Assembly (NCBI RefSeq): GCF_900107975.1
Contig: NZ_FNVF01000006.1
Coordinates: 124,001-188,000, forward strand
Source of the DNA: Paenibacillus sp. UNC499MF
GTDB lineage: Bacteria; Bacillota; Bacilli; Paenibacillales; NBRC-103111
Reading direction: 5' to 3'
Length of the DNA: 64,000 bases
In this document: piece after piece, positions 16,926 through 30,100 of the stretch
Layout: each line of letters starts with the position of its first letter
How positions within the stretch are numbered: the first letter of the stretch is position 1
Made by a program: the position numbers and the translations under genes
Notes under the pieces: generated by a model
Database searches by the model: none
What the model was told of the DNA's origin: nothing
The model's input: the letters and a program-made list of their open reading frames with translations, nothing else

Positions 16926-18155
16926 ATGGTTAATACCGCCTGGTTATTTCCCGGGCAGGGCTCTCAGTATGTCGGCATGGGGTCCGCCTGGTATGCCCGT
17001 TTTGACGGGGCAAAAGCATTGTTTGAAGAAGCAAGTGATGTCGCCGGTTACGATATGAAGGCTTTGTGCTTCGAAGGAAGCGCCGCCCGGCTCTCCAGAA
17101 CGTCCTTCACGCAGCCCGCGCTGCTGACGGCAAGCGTTCTGGCAAGCCGGGTTTACCTGTACGAGATCGGGCTCGAACCCCGATACTCGGCCGGGCACAG
17201 CCTCGGCGAATACTCCGCGCTGGTGAGCAGCGGCGTCCTCTCGTTTGCGGAGGCGCTGGGGCTGGTCATTCAGCGGGGCAAGTTCATGGAGGAAGCGGCG
17301 GAAGCCGGCATCGGCTCCATGATCGCCGTCCGCACGAACGATCAGCTCATGCTGGAGGAGCTGTGCCGCAGATATTCTGCGGCCGGGCAGCCGGCGGCCA
17401 TTGCCGGGTACAATTCCGGCAGCCAGCTGGTCGTCTCCGGTCACCGGAACGCCGTGGCGAGCGCGGCGGAAGAGCTGGAGCGCCTGGGCGTCGAAGTGAC
17501 CCGGCTCGCGGTGAGCGGACCGTTTCACAGCGTGCTCATGCAGCCGGCAGCGGAAAGTCTGGAAGAAGCGCTGAACAACGTCACATTCAGGGATGGCCGC
17601 TGGCCGGTCATTTCCAATACGACGGGCCTTCCGTACCCGGATGCGCAAGCTATCCGCAGAGGTCTTGTCGATCAGATGACGACACCGGTTAAGTGGCTGC
17701 AAACAGTACAATTTTTAGCGGAAGAAGGCATTGAATTAGCTGTTGAATTAGGTCCGCGAACGGTTCTGAAAAACTTGACCCGGGACAGCTCGGAGCAGAT
17801 CCGGCCCTACGCTTACGAACGCGAGGCGGATGCGGAGCAATTGGCGGAGCTGTATCCGGTCCGGCTGTTTATCGAGGAAGGCTACTCCGCCGCGGTTTCG
17901 GCGCCCAATGCGAACTGGAACGAGGAAGAGTACGCACAGGGAGTACTGGAACCGGTCAGACGCGTGCGTGAGATGCTGAATGCTTACACGGAAAGCGGCG
18001 GTTCCGTCCGGGATGCCTACGGGTTAAGGCAGGATGTACTTGAATGTGTACACCGGGTGCTTCGGACAAAGAAGGTATCCGACAAGGAACAAAACGAAAC
18101 GATTCGCCGGTTGTTAACCAGCTCTTTTACAAAAAAACTTGTAACACAGGGATAA
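16926..18155 (+). CDS. Trans-acting malonyl-CoA acyltransferase (FenF/ItuD-like)
   Basis: This 409-residue protein has a FabD-type acyltransferase domain in its first 300 residues: FPGQGSQYVGMG, active Ser92 in GHSLGEY, and His in VSGPFHS. About 100 extra residues follow, which makes it longer than housekeeping FabD and close in size to the FenF/ItuD proteins of iturin-family clusters. The first megasynthase has a ketosynthase but no acyltransferase domain, so this enzyme should load malonate on its ACP. AAGGAGCGGGGC precedes the ATG, and the stop is 10 bases before the megasynthase start. The role of the C-terminal tail is unknown. Confidence 0.9.
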   Translation: MVNTAWLFPGQGSQYVGMGSAWYARFDGAKALFEEASDVAGYDMKALCFEGSAARLSRTSFTQPALLTASVLASRVYLYEIGLEPRYSAGHSLGEYSALVSSGVLSFAEALGLVIQRGKFMEEAAEAGIGSMIAVRTNDQLMLEELCRRYSAAGQPAAIAGYNSGSQLVVSGHRNAVASAAEELERLGVEVTRLAVSGPFHSVLMQPAAESLEEALNNVTFRDGRWPVISNTTGLPYPDAQAIRRGLVDQMTTPVKWLQTVQFLAEEGIELAVELGPRTVLKNLTRDSSEQIRPYAYEREADAEQLAELYPVRLFIEEGYSAAVSAPNANWNEEEYAQGVLEPVRRVREMLNAYTESGGSVRDAYGLRQDVLECVHRVLRTKKVSDKEQNETIRRLLTSSFTKKLVTQG

Positions 18156-18165
18156 CTGCGGAGGG

Positions 18166-21100
18166 ATGAAGGTGGAACAATTTCAGACACTGATTGACGT
18201 TATCCGGGACAGGGGAGACAAAAACTCCAGAGGCATTACCTTTATTAACGGCGACCAGAACGAAGAAAATATTACTTACGGGGAACTGCTTGAAGACGCG
18301 CTTGGCGTCCTTCACCATCTCCAAAGCTCGGGCATGAAGGCAGGCGACGAGCTTCTTATGCAAATCGACGATAACAGGTCTTTTCTGAATGTGTTCTGGG
18401 GATGCCTGCTGGGGGGAATTATCCCGGTACCGGTAACGGTCGGCAATAATGACGAGCACAAGATGAAGCTGTTTAAGATATGGGATACGCTGAACAATCC
18501 TTACTTGATTACCGAAGGAAAAGCGTTGGAGCATCTGGAAAAATACGCTCTTCAAAATGGTAAAGAGGATGTGTTCGAAAAAGTCAGGGAAGCGTCACTT
18601 TTTAGCGATAAAGTACATTATTCCACTGGGGATAAGGGGGTTATTCACGAGTCTAAAGCATCCGATCTGGCGTTTATCCAGTTTTCGTCAGGTTCGACGG
18701 GCGATCCGAAAGGGGTCATGCTGACCCACGAAAATCTGATTTACAACACGCGGGATATGGCCGTTGAAACGGAGATGGGAGAAAAGGATGCCTATCTCGG
18801 CTGGATGCCGCTTACGCATGATATGGGATTGATCGCTTTTCATCTGACCTGCGTCATGGCTAACTCCAGGCAGCTGATTATGCCGACCGCTCTGTTCATC
18901 CGGCGTCCGTCTCTGTGGATGAAGAAAGCGTCGGAGCATAAGGTTACCCAAACCTGCTCGCCTAACTTCGGGTACAAATTTTTCCTGGCGCAGTACAAAC
19001 CGGAAAATGCGGCGGACTGGGACTTGTCCCGGCTGCGTTTGATTTATAACGGGGCAGAGCCGATATCCAGCGAGCTTTGCGACGTGTTTATGGAGACGAT
19101 GAGCAAACACGGCCTGAGAAGTACGGCCATGTTCACCGTTTACGGCATGGCTGAGGCAAGCGTAGGAATGTCTCTCCCGCCACTGGAAGAAAATTTCCGG
19201 CGTCTTCATTTGGACCGGGAGCACCTGAACATCGGCGAAAAGGTGGTCCAGATCGATGCTTCGGACAACCGCTGCTTGACGTTTGTGGACGTCGGTTATC
19301 CGCTGCGGAGCAGTTACATCCGGATTTGCGACGACGAGAACCGGCCGCTGGACGATTATGTGATCGGCAATATACAAATCCGCGGAATGAACGTGACGGC
19401 CGGCTATTACAACAACCCTGAGGCGACCGCCAAGGTTATGACTCCGGACGGATGGCTCATCACCGGCGACCTCGGCTTTATGCGCGAAGGACGGCTTGTG
19501 ATTACGGGCCGGGCCAAAGATATCATTTTTGCGAACGGGCAAAATGTGTATCCTCACGACATCGAACGCGTTGCGGAAGAAGTGGAAGGCGTGGAGCTCG
19601 GCAAAGTAGCCGTTTGCGGCGCTTACGACCCGGCGGCCCGCCAGGACCGGATTATCGTTTTTGTGATGCACACGAAAAAACTCGAAGATTTCGCCCCTCT
19701 GGCCAAACGGCTCAAAGGTCACTTGAATTTTCGGGGAGGGTGGGACATTCAAGCGGTTCTCCCCATCCGGCGCATTCCGAAAACGACCAGCGGAAAAGTG
19801 CAGCGCTACAAGCTTGCCCAAGACTATACGGCCGGTAAATTCGACGAGACGCTTGCGGGGCTCCAGGAAATTTGGGAGCAGGAAAAGCAGCGTGCGCGGG
19901 CGTCCGTCATTCCGCGCAGCGTAGCGGAGCAAAAGCTCCTGGCCATCGTCAAGCAAATTTTACAGGTCCAGGAAGTCGATACGGACGAGAGTTACTTCGA
20001 TATCGGGGCCAGTTCCCTCCAGCTCGTTCAAATCGTGGAAGAGCTTGAAACGCAGCTTGGCGTTCAAGTTTCCGTGACGGACTTTTTCTCTTATCCGACG
20101 ATTTCAAAACTTGCCGCTTTTATTGCGCAGGGGGAAACGGCCGAAGACTTTGAGCAGGGCCAGAGCCCGGGCGCTTCAGCTCCGGAAACCGACGGGGATA
20201 TCGCGATTATCGGAATGTCCGGAAAGTTTCCGCAGGCGGATAATCTTCAGCAGTTCTGGACGAACATCTCCGAGGGACGCGACTGTATCGCCCCGTATGG
20301 CGAGAAAAGGAGAAAGGATGCCGAAGCGTTCATTTCTCATTTGAATACGGAAGGCCGCGATTTGTCGATGGCGGAAGGCGGCTATCTGGACGAAATCGAT
20401 ACGTTCGACTATTCGTTCTTTAAGCTGACGCCTAGGGAAGCCTCTCTGATGGACCCGAACCAGCGGCTTTTCCTGCAAACCGTATGGAGCGCAATCGAGG
20501 ATGCCGGCTACGGCGGCTCCAATCTTTCCGGCCGGCGAGTAGGCGTTTACGTCGGATTTTCGAAAACCAGCTTCGAATACGAGCGGCTGCTGTCCGAAGT
20601 GTCTCCGGCTTCTCTGCCGAATTTCGCGATCGGAAATTTGTCTTCGATCATTTCCAGCCGGATTTCGTATCTGCTTGATCTTAAAGGACCTGCCGTTACG
20701 GTGGACACTGCATGCTCGTCCTCGCTGGTCGCCGTTCATCTGGCCTGCAAAGCGATTCTGAGCGGAGACTGCGACATGGCGCTGGCGGGCGGCGTAAAAA
20801 CCATTCTGCTGCCGCTTAAGGCGGGTATCGGCATGGAGTCCTCCGACGACCGTGCCAGAGCTTTCGACGACAGTTCGGACGGCACCGGCTGGGGTGAGGG
20901 CGTGGGCGTCGTTTTCCTGAAACCTCTCGGCAAAGCGATCAAAGACAAGGACAACATCCTTGCGGTGATCAAGGGAAGCGCGATTAACCAAGACGGAAGC
21001 ACCGTGGGCATATCGGCTCCGAACGCGTCCTCCCAGGCGGATGTCATTTCCCAGGCGTGGCGCAATGCGCGGATCGATCCCGAGACGGTGACATATATCG

Positions 21101-24100
21101 AAGCGCACGGAACCGGCACCAAACTCGGCGATCCGGTCGAAATCGACGGAATCGGGAAAGCTTTCCGCAGAAGGACGAAGCGCAAACAATTCTGTGCCAT
21201 CAGCACGGTAAAATCCAATATCGGACATTTGTATGAAGCGGCCGGTATCGCGGGATTGATCAAAACCGTGCTTTCCCTTCAGCATAAGCAGATTGCCCCG
21301 TCCGTTCATTACCGGGTGCCGAACCGGAAAATCAGCTTCGAGGAATCACCGGTTTACGTGAACAACCGTTTAAAAGAATGGGTGACCGACGGCGTTCCGA
21401 GAAGATGCGGAATCAGTTCGTTCGGCTTCAGCGGAACCAACTGCCACGTCGTGCTGGAAGAGTACAACGGAGCTCCGGAAGTCACGCCGGCGGCTTCTGC
21501 GGATAACGGAGGTTCCGAAAGCGGCGTTCCGCTGCTGCTCACCCTGTCGGCCAAGACAGAAGAGGGGTTGCAGGAGCTTATCCGGGACTACGACAAGCTT
21601 TTTGCCGGAACGGACGAGCTTGACATGCCGGCCGTATGTTACACGGCGAGCACGGGCCGCAGCCATCTGACCTACCGGTTGGCGGTGACGGCGGCGGACG
21701 GAGCCGAATTAATGCAGAAACTGCAGCGCCTTCACAGGGAAGGCAAAGGTTCGGACGGCGTTTATATCGGCAAAACGGACAGCACTCAGACGCACCAATA
21801 CACGCAGCCGGGGAATCTCGCCGATCTTGTGCCGGAAGCTGTGCAGGAACTCGCCCGGCAGTATGTCCAGGGAGCTTCCATAGACTGGAAGGCCCTGTAT
21901 GCCCAAAGCTCATTCCGAAAAGTATCCCTTCCGACATATCCGTTCCAGCGCAAAAGATGCTGGATCGACGTTCCCGTCAAGGCCGGACAGGCAGCATCTG
22001 CGGCGCAACCTCCGCATACAGCGCCGACGGCTCAGCCGGAACTCTATTTATCCGCAAAGGAGCAGGTGAGTGTGGTGAACGAACAGCTTCAGGCGGAAAC
22101 CGTTTCCGCCCGTCACGCCGATTCCGTCCGTCAAACGCTGATCCAGATGATCGGCAACGTATCGCAGCTCAGCAGGGAAGAGCTTCAGCCTCAAACGCAT
22201 TTCCTGGAGCTGGGACTCGACTCCATCAATTTATCCCAAGTCCGCCACAGCATTAAAGACGCGTTCGGACTGGATGTTCCCATGAGCGATTTCTTTGAGT
22301 CCCTCACGAACCTGGACCTGCTCACGGCTTATATCGTCGAACGGGTACCGCAGACCGAACCCGTATCCGTTGTCCGGTCCGAAGCCGCCGTGCAGGCGCC
22401 AACCGCAGAGGCAGCGGCCGCCGTTTCCCAGCGGACTGCTCTTCCGGAGCCGTACGGCTACAGCGAACAATACGCCGCTGCGGGTGCACAAGGACAGATA
22501 GTGGCAGCAGCAGCGCCAGGTCCGGTCGCAAGTATTGCCGGAAGCCCGGCATCTTCCGCGGTCGAACGCATCCTGGAGCAGCAGCTTCAGCTGATGTCAC
22601 AGCAGCTGCAAGTGCTTGGCAGCCGTCCGGCTGTACAAGCGCCGCTGCCCGTACAGCCCGCAGCCGTGCCCGGCCCGTCTCCTGACGCAAGAGTCGCAGC
22701 GGCGCCGTCTGCACAGCCTGTTGCCCGGCCGCATGCCGGAACGACGCGGGAAGTCGCCGCAGCCGTCGAAACGAGACCCGCGGCTCTACAGGGAAACGGC
22801 GAAGAGCCGAAGCCTTACGTCCCTTATAAAGCGCTGGATCTGAAAGCCCGCGAATCGCTGTCGCAGAGACAGGAAAAGCATGTTCGCGAGCTGATTGAGC
22901 GGTACACGGCACGGACGGGACGCACGAAAGCTTACACCCAGCAGTACCGTGACGTGTACGCGAATAACCGCAACGTCGCCGGATTCCGTCCGCTTCTGAA
23001 GGAAATGGTATACCAGATTATTTCGGAACGCGCGGAAGGCTCCAAGCTGTGGGATCTCGACGGCAACGAGTATGTCGATCTGACGATGGGATTCGGCGTG
23101 AATCTGTTCGGGCATAATCCTTCGTTCGTTCGCGAAAAGATCGAAAGAGAGCTTGCGAACGGCATGTGCGTGGGACCGATGTCCAATCTGGCTGGCCAGG
23201 TTGCCGAATCCATCTGCAGAATGACCGGTGTAGAACGCATCGCGCTGTACAATTCCGGCACGGAAGCCGTCATGGTTGCCTTGAGGCTTGCCCGTGCGGC
23301 AACAGGCCGCGACAAAGTCGTAATTTTCGCCGGTTCCTATCACGGTACGTTCGACGGAGTGCTTGCACTGGGAAGCGCCGGAACGAACAAGGAGCATTCG
23401 ACTCCGCTGGCTCCGGGCATTCTGCAAAATATGGTCGACGACATAGTCGTGCTCAATTACGGAAGCGAGGACTCGCTCGAATACATCCGTTCGCACGCTC
23501 ATGAGCTCGCCGCCGTAGTGGTCGAGCCGGTGCAAAGCCGCCGGCCGGATTTTCAGCCGAAAGCTTTCCTGGAAGAAATCCGCCGTATCACGAACGAGTC
23601 CCGCACCGCCTTCATCTTCGACGAAGTGATTACCGGTTTCCGTCTGCATCCGGGCGGCGCCCAGGCATGGTTCGGCATTAAAGCGGACCTCGTCACGTAC
23701 GGCAAAGTCATCGGCGGAGGCATGCCGATCGGTATCGTGGCAGGTTCTTCGGCATACATGGACGGCATAGACGGCGGAACCTGGAAATTCGGCGACGATT
23801 CTTTCCCGCAGAACGAACACCGGAGAACGTTCGTGGCGGGCACGTTCTGCCACCATCCGCTGGCCATGGCCGCTTCCCTTGCCGTGTTGAATCACCTGGA
23901 AGCCTCGGCAGGTCAAATCCAGGCGGACTTGAATGCGCGCACGGCACGGTTCGCTGAAGAGCTGAACACATATTTCGGCGGGGAAGGCGTGCCGATCAAA
24001 GTGGTACACTTCGGTTCGCTGTTCCGCTTCGTGCTCAAAGGCGACTTGGAGCTGTTTTACTATCACATGCTCGATAAAGGCATTTACATCTGGGAGGGGC

Positions 24101-27100
24101 GCAACTGCTTCTTATCGACCGCCCACTCGGAAGAAGATATCGCACGCATTGTGCAGGCCGTTAAAGAAAGCGTCGGCGAACTGCGGAAAGGCGGATTTCT
24201 ACCCGACCGGGACCCGTCTCCGGACGATGACAATCCTTCCGGCCGCAAGCTTCCTTCGGGCCGGCTGACTGAAAGCGGTCAAGGAGAAGCGTTTCCGCTG
24301 ACTCCCGACCAGAAGCAGCTTTGGTTCGCCTCCGTCTCCAACCGCAAAGATTCCCCGTCGCTCCACGAAACCGCTCTTCTGCGGTTTCGCGGAGCGCTGC
24401 GGGCCGATGCGTTCGAGCAGGCAGTCCGGCTCATCGCCGGCAGACATGAAGCTCTTCGTCTCGTCATCAGCTTGGACGGCGAAACCCAGATCGTACGGGA
24501 TTCTTTGGATGTGAAAGTCCCGGTCGTAGACCTGGCGGGTTTAAATTCAACGGAACAGGAGCGTCAAATAGGGGCCTGGCTTCATCGCGAGAGCCAGACG
24601 CCATTCGATTTGGAGCGGGAGACACCGTTGTTCCGGGTTCGCCTTCTCCGTACATCGGCTGAGTCTCATACGGCCGTGTTCACTTTCCATCACCTGATTG
24701 CCGACGGATGGTCTATGGCATTGTTCGTACAGGAGCTGGAGCGGATTTATTCCGCTCTTGTCCGTCAGGAGGCTTACCGCCTGCCGGAACCGGCACCATT
24801 CAGAACATATGCCGCCTGGCAGTCCGAGCAGCTGGAAAAACCGCAAAGCGCTCAAGCGGCCGCTTACTGGAACGGACTTTTTGAGAAGCAGATGCCTGTA
24901 GTCGAGCTTCCTTCCCCCGTCCGGGGAACGATTCTTCCGACTTCAAAGGGCGGAAGGCATACGGCCGTACTGCCGGCCACGCTCGTCCAAGAACTGAAAA
25001 AAACCAGCATAAAGCTCGGAAGCAGTCTTTTTGTGACGCTGCTTTCGGGATTTCATCTTTTTCTGCACCGGTTAACGGGGCAAAACGATATTACCGTCGG
25101 GGTTCCGACGGCCGGACAGGCGCAGATGGAAGCTCCTTTTCTGATGGGGAACTGCGTCAATCTGCTTCCTGTTCTTAGCAGGGCATCCTCTGAACAGAGC
25201 TTTGCCTCTTATGCGGGGTCTGTCAAACAGAGAATGAACGAGCTGGACGCCTATCAGGCATACAGCTTTGCGGCGCTGGCTGAGCGTGGGCTTCGCAATC
25301 TGCCTGTCCTTACGGCCGTATTCAATATGGATCGTCCGCTGCCCAAGCTCGATTTTCACGGGCTCGATACGGAGCTGCTCGTCCATGATCCGGCTTACTG
25401 CAAGTACGAGCTTTTCCTGAACGTGACGGAAATTTCAAAAGAGCTGAGACTCGATTTCGATTACAATGCGGACCTCTTCCAGCCAGAAACGGTTGAAACC
25501 TGGTCCCGCTATTTCATTCGATTGCTTGAATCGATCGCCGATGGGAGCGATAAGCGCCTGCCCGAGCTGTCCCTTCTCAGTGCGGAGGAAAGCGAGAGGG
25601 TGTGGGCCAGATGGGCTCTTCACGCTGATGAGAACGGGAACTACGAGTGTATTCTGGACGCCTACAAGTATCCGGCTCCACCCGGAACGATCGGCGAAGT
25701 CTACGCGGTTTCGGGCAGGAAGGTGGAATCCCCGTCCAACCGTTTCACGAGTACCGGGAAATGGGCCTACAGTTACGCCAGCGGGGCGATCAAACGGCTA
25801 GGGAAAACATCGCGCTCTGTTCTTGTTCGCGGTCACCGAGTTTATTTGGATCAGATCGAAGAGCATTTGCTGCATACGCTTCGTCTTGAAGCATGCGCCG
25901 TAACGGCTCATTTCCACCCTGAAAATGAAACAGTCGACTATATGACGGCCTACGTTGTTGCTAACCCTTCAAAAATATGGAAAGAAATAGAAAAGTTTTC
26001 GCTGCTGCATGAAACCTTGCCGGATTATGCCATTCCACGGTACCTGATTCCGATGGCGGAGCTGCCTCTGCTGCCGGATGGAGAGATTGATTTTACGGCC
26101 TTGCCTGCGCCTTCCGGCGGCAATTTGCCGATACCCGGCAAACAAAACTTACAGGGCAGCGCGACGGATAAGCTTATTGCGATCTGGAAAGACGTGCTCG
26201 GTGCCGCTCATATAAATACCGGGGATAATTTTTTCCAGCTGGGCGGAGATTCGTTAAAAGCGACAGTTATTCTTTCACGGATAAACAAAGAATTCGGTGT
26301 TCATATCCCGCTGAGCGAGCTTTTTGCCCTGCAAACGGTCGGGGAGCTGGAGCAGTACATCACGGGCGGTTCCGGACAAGATTTCGAGTCCATTCAGCCG
26401 GTTCCGCAGGAAAAGTCTTATCCGGTTTCCTCCGCTCAAAAAAGGATGTACGTCCTTGATCAGTTGGGCGGCGGAGGAACGGCTTATAACGTACCGGGAC
26501 GACTTTTTATAGAAGGGGAAGTCGACAGGGAGCGGCTAATCCGGGCCCTTCGGCAGGCGTCAGCTCGGCATGAATCGTTTCGGACCTATTTTGGGCTGGA
26601 AAACGGTGAAGTGGTGCAAAAAATCGCCGAGGAAGCGGAGCTGGATGTTCCCGTATCGACAGTACGGGCGGAAGAGATGGAGGAGCTGCAGCGGCAATTC
26701 GTCCGGCCGTTTGATCTCGGACAAGCTCCTTTATTCCGTGCTCATCTGTTCGAGCTGGAAACGGGCGGCAGTGTTCTGCTGATTGATGTTCATCATGCCG
26801 TAGCGGATGGATATTCCATGGCCGTGCTGCTGGACGAGTTCATCCAGATTTATCAAGGCAGGCTCCTGCCTCCACGGAATGTGCATTACAAAGATTTTGC
26901 GGTATGGCAGAACGGTCAGCTGGCGCAAGGGAAATTCGGCAGTCAGGAAGCTTTTTGGCTCCAGACGCTGGCAGGCGAGCTGCCCGTCCTTCAGATGCCG
27001 ACGGATTATCCGCGCCCGGCTTCCCAAAGCTTTAAAGGGAACAGCTTCGTTCAGCTTCCGGACAGGAAATTGACGGAGGCGCTGTATAGTCTGGCGAAGG

Positions 27101-30100
27101 ATAAGGAAACGACGCTGTACATGGTGCTGCTGGCCGCTTATAACGTGCTGCTGGCCAAATACTCGGGTCAGGAGGACATCATTGTCGGAACGCCGGCCGC
27201 CGGAAGAAGACACGCCGATACGGAGAGTATGGCGGGGATGTTCGTAAATACGCTGGCGATCCGCAGCAAGCCCGAGCCTTCCTTGGCTTTCGGACAATTT
27301 TTGCAAGAGGTGAAGCGCGGGTCTCTCGCGGCGTTCGAGAACCAGGAATATCCGTTTGAGGAAATTGTCGAGAAGCTTCAGTTGGTGCGGGATTTAAGCC
27401 GCAACCCTCTCTTTGATACCATTTTCAGCCTGCAAAATGTAGGTACGGACGTTGTAAAAACCGGCGGGCTTTCCTTCAAGCCGGGAGAGTTTAACACCGG
27501 CATCTCCAAAGTTGATTTCTCTTTGCACGTTACGGAGCAAAAAGACGGGCTGCTGTTTACGTGGGAGTATGCCACGGATCTGTTCGCGCGTGAAACGGTG
27601 GAGCGTCTGGCCCGGCATTATTCGGCCATCCTGGAGACGATTGCCTATTCGGCGGATATTCCGCTTGGCGAAATCCAAATGCTCACGGCTCCGGAGAAGG
27701 AGGATTTGATCACCGGGTTTAACGACACGGCAGCGGAGTTCCCTATGAATGTACCGGTCCACAAGGCATTTGAGGAGCAGGCTGCGAAAGCGCCGGAAGC
27801 TGCGGCCGTTGTTTTCGGAGACCGGAGCTTGACGTACAGGGAACTGAACGAACGCGCCGACGCCGCTGCCCGGAAGCTGCGGGAGCTTGGTATAGGGCCG
27901 GACAAGCTTGTCGGCCTCATGATGCCCCGGTCGGCCGAAATGATCATCGGGCAGCTGGCGGTGCTGAAGGCGGGGGGAGCCTATGTGCCGATCGATCCGG
28001 ACTATCCCCCGGCGCGTGTACTCTACATGCTCCAGGACAGTGAAGCAGGAGTTCTGCTGACCAGCCGCAGTCTGATCGAAGGCCTGGACTACGATGGCAG
28101 CGTCCTGTTCCTTGATGAGGACGACATCTACCAGAACGAGGGTGCCGATCTGGATGCTGTAGGCATAGAGTCCAAGCATCTCGCTTACGTCATCTATACG
28201 TCGGGATCGACGGGAAATCCGAAAGGCGTCATGCTGCCGCATCGTTCCGTCATGAACTTCGTAACCGGGATGAGAGAAGTGATTGACTTCCGTCCGGACA
28301 AAAAGATCTTATCGCTAACGACCATCTCGTTTGACATATTCGTGCTGGAATCCCTCGTACCGCTCTTGACGGGAATGACCGTCGTCATCGGGGACCGCCA
28401 GCATCAGCTTGAAGCAGAAGCTCTGGGTGAGCTCATCCGCTCTCAAGAAATCGATATGCTGCAAATGACGCCTTCCCGTCTGCAGATGCTGCTAGCCAGC
28501 GAAGAAGGCAAGAAGGCGCTGGCCGGCGTAAAGGACATTATGGTCGGCGGCGAAGCCCTGCCGCATGCGCTGCTGGAGCAGCTGCAATCACTTGACGGGC
28601 TGAAGATCTACAACATGTACGGACCGACCGAAACGACCGTATGGTCCGCAGTCAGGGAGCTGACCGGGGCAGCCAGGATCGATATCGGGCGGCCGATTGC
28701 CAATACGCAGGTATATATCGTCGATGCAAATTCGAACCTGCAGCCTGTCGGTGTGCCGGGCGAATTGTGCATAGCCGGAGAAGGACTCGCGCGGGGGTAT
28801 TGGAAGCGTGAAAATCTCACGGCGGAGAAATTTGTGCCCAATCCTTTTGACCCGGGAACAAAGATGTATAAAACGGGGGATCTTGCCCGCTGGAAGCCGG
28901 ACGGGAACCTGGAGTTTCTGGGCCGGATCGATCATCAGGTGAAGGTAAGAGGCTTCCGTATCGAGCTCGGGGAGATAGAAAATGCTCTGATCAAGCTCCC
29001 TTCCGTCCAGGAGGCGGCCGTTAAGGTCCATGCAAGCGGCGGACACGAGGCCGTTTTGTGCGGATACGTCGTGCCGAAGCCGGATTCCGTTCTAAGCGCG
29101 GGGGAGGTCAGGGAGCAGTTAGCGAGGCAGCTGCCTTACTACTCGGTCCCTTCGCACTTTATATTCCTGGACAAGCTTCCGCTTACGCCTAACGGCAAAA
29201 CCGACCGGAAGTCGCTTCCCGAGCCGGATGATCTGTTCCGTCCGGATGTGGAGTACGCTCCTCCCCGCAACGAAGTGGAGGAAGCGCTGGCCGGCGTGTG
29301 GCAGGATGTGCTGGGCCGGACCGGCATCGGGATACACGACAATTTCTTCCTCCTTGGCGGAGATTCGATCAAAGGCATTCAGGTCGTGGCCCGCATGAGG
29401 GCGGAAGGATATGCCCTGGACATCAAGCAGCTATTCGAGCATCCGTCCATCGGGGACCTCGGCGCGTACGTGACGTCGTCCGTCCGTGAAATCGCGCAAG
29501 GACACGTCGGGGGAGAAGTGGCGCTGACACCTGTACAGAACCGGTTTTTCGAACAGGGCGGTTACGAATCCGACTCGTCGCTTTCGGCGCTGCTGTTCTC
29601 GGCAGCGGGTCTGGAGGAAGACCATGTCCGTTCGGCATGGGACAGAGTGCTGGAGCAGCATGACGCCCTTCGTCTGCGTGCCGTTTTGAAAGAAGGGGAG
29701 TTGAAGCTGGAGCACCGCTCTCTGACGGAAGAACCTGCGGGACTGAGTGTCATTCGTCTAAGCGGGGACAAGTCTGATGTCCGAGCGTCCGTTGAGCGGC
29801 AAAGCAGAGAGATCGAATCGGGTCTCTCTCTAAAAGAAGGCCCGCTAGTGAGAGGCGTGCTTTTCCAGACCGGCGAAGGTGATTATCTCTTGATTGCGAT
29901 TCACCGCCTTATTACCGATGACACTTCTTTTGCTGTAATTTTGGAAGATTTGGATACCGTGTACGGACAGTTAGTTAAAGGAGAAAACGTCTCGCTGCCT
30001 CTTAAAACCGATGCTTTCCTGACTTGGGCAGAGCATTTGAGAAAATATGCGGAGAATAAACAGGTGCAGACTCAGCGCGAATATTGGGCTTCGGCTGCCG

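Noticed and set aside
18688-24066. Long minus-strand open frames opposite the PKS-NRPS gene
   Set aside because: They mirror the codon pattern of the real gene, lack ribosome sites and show no recognisable domains.
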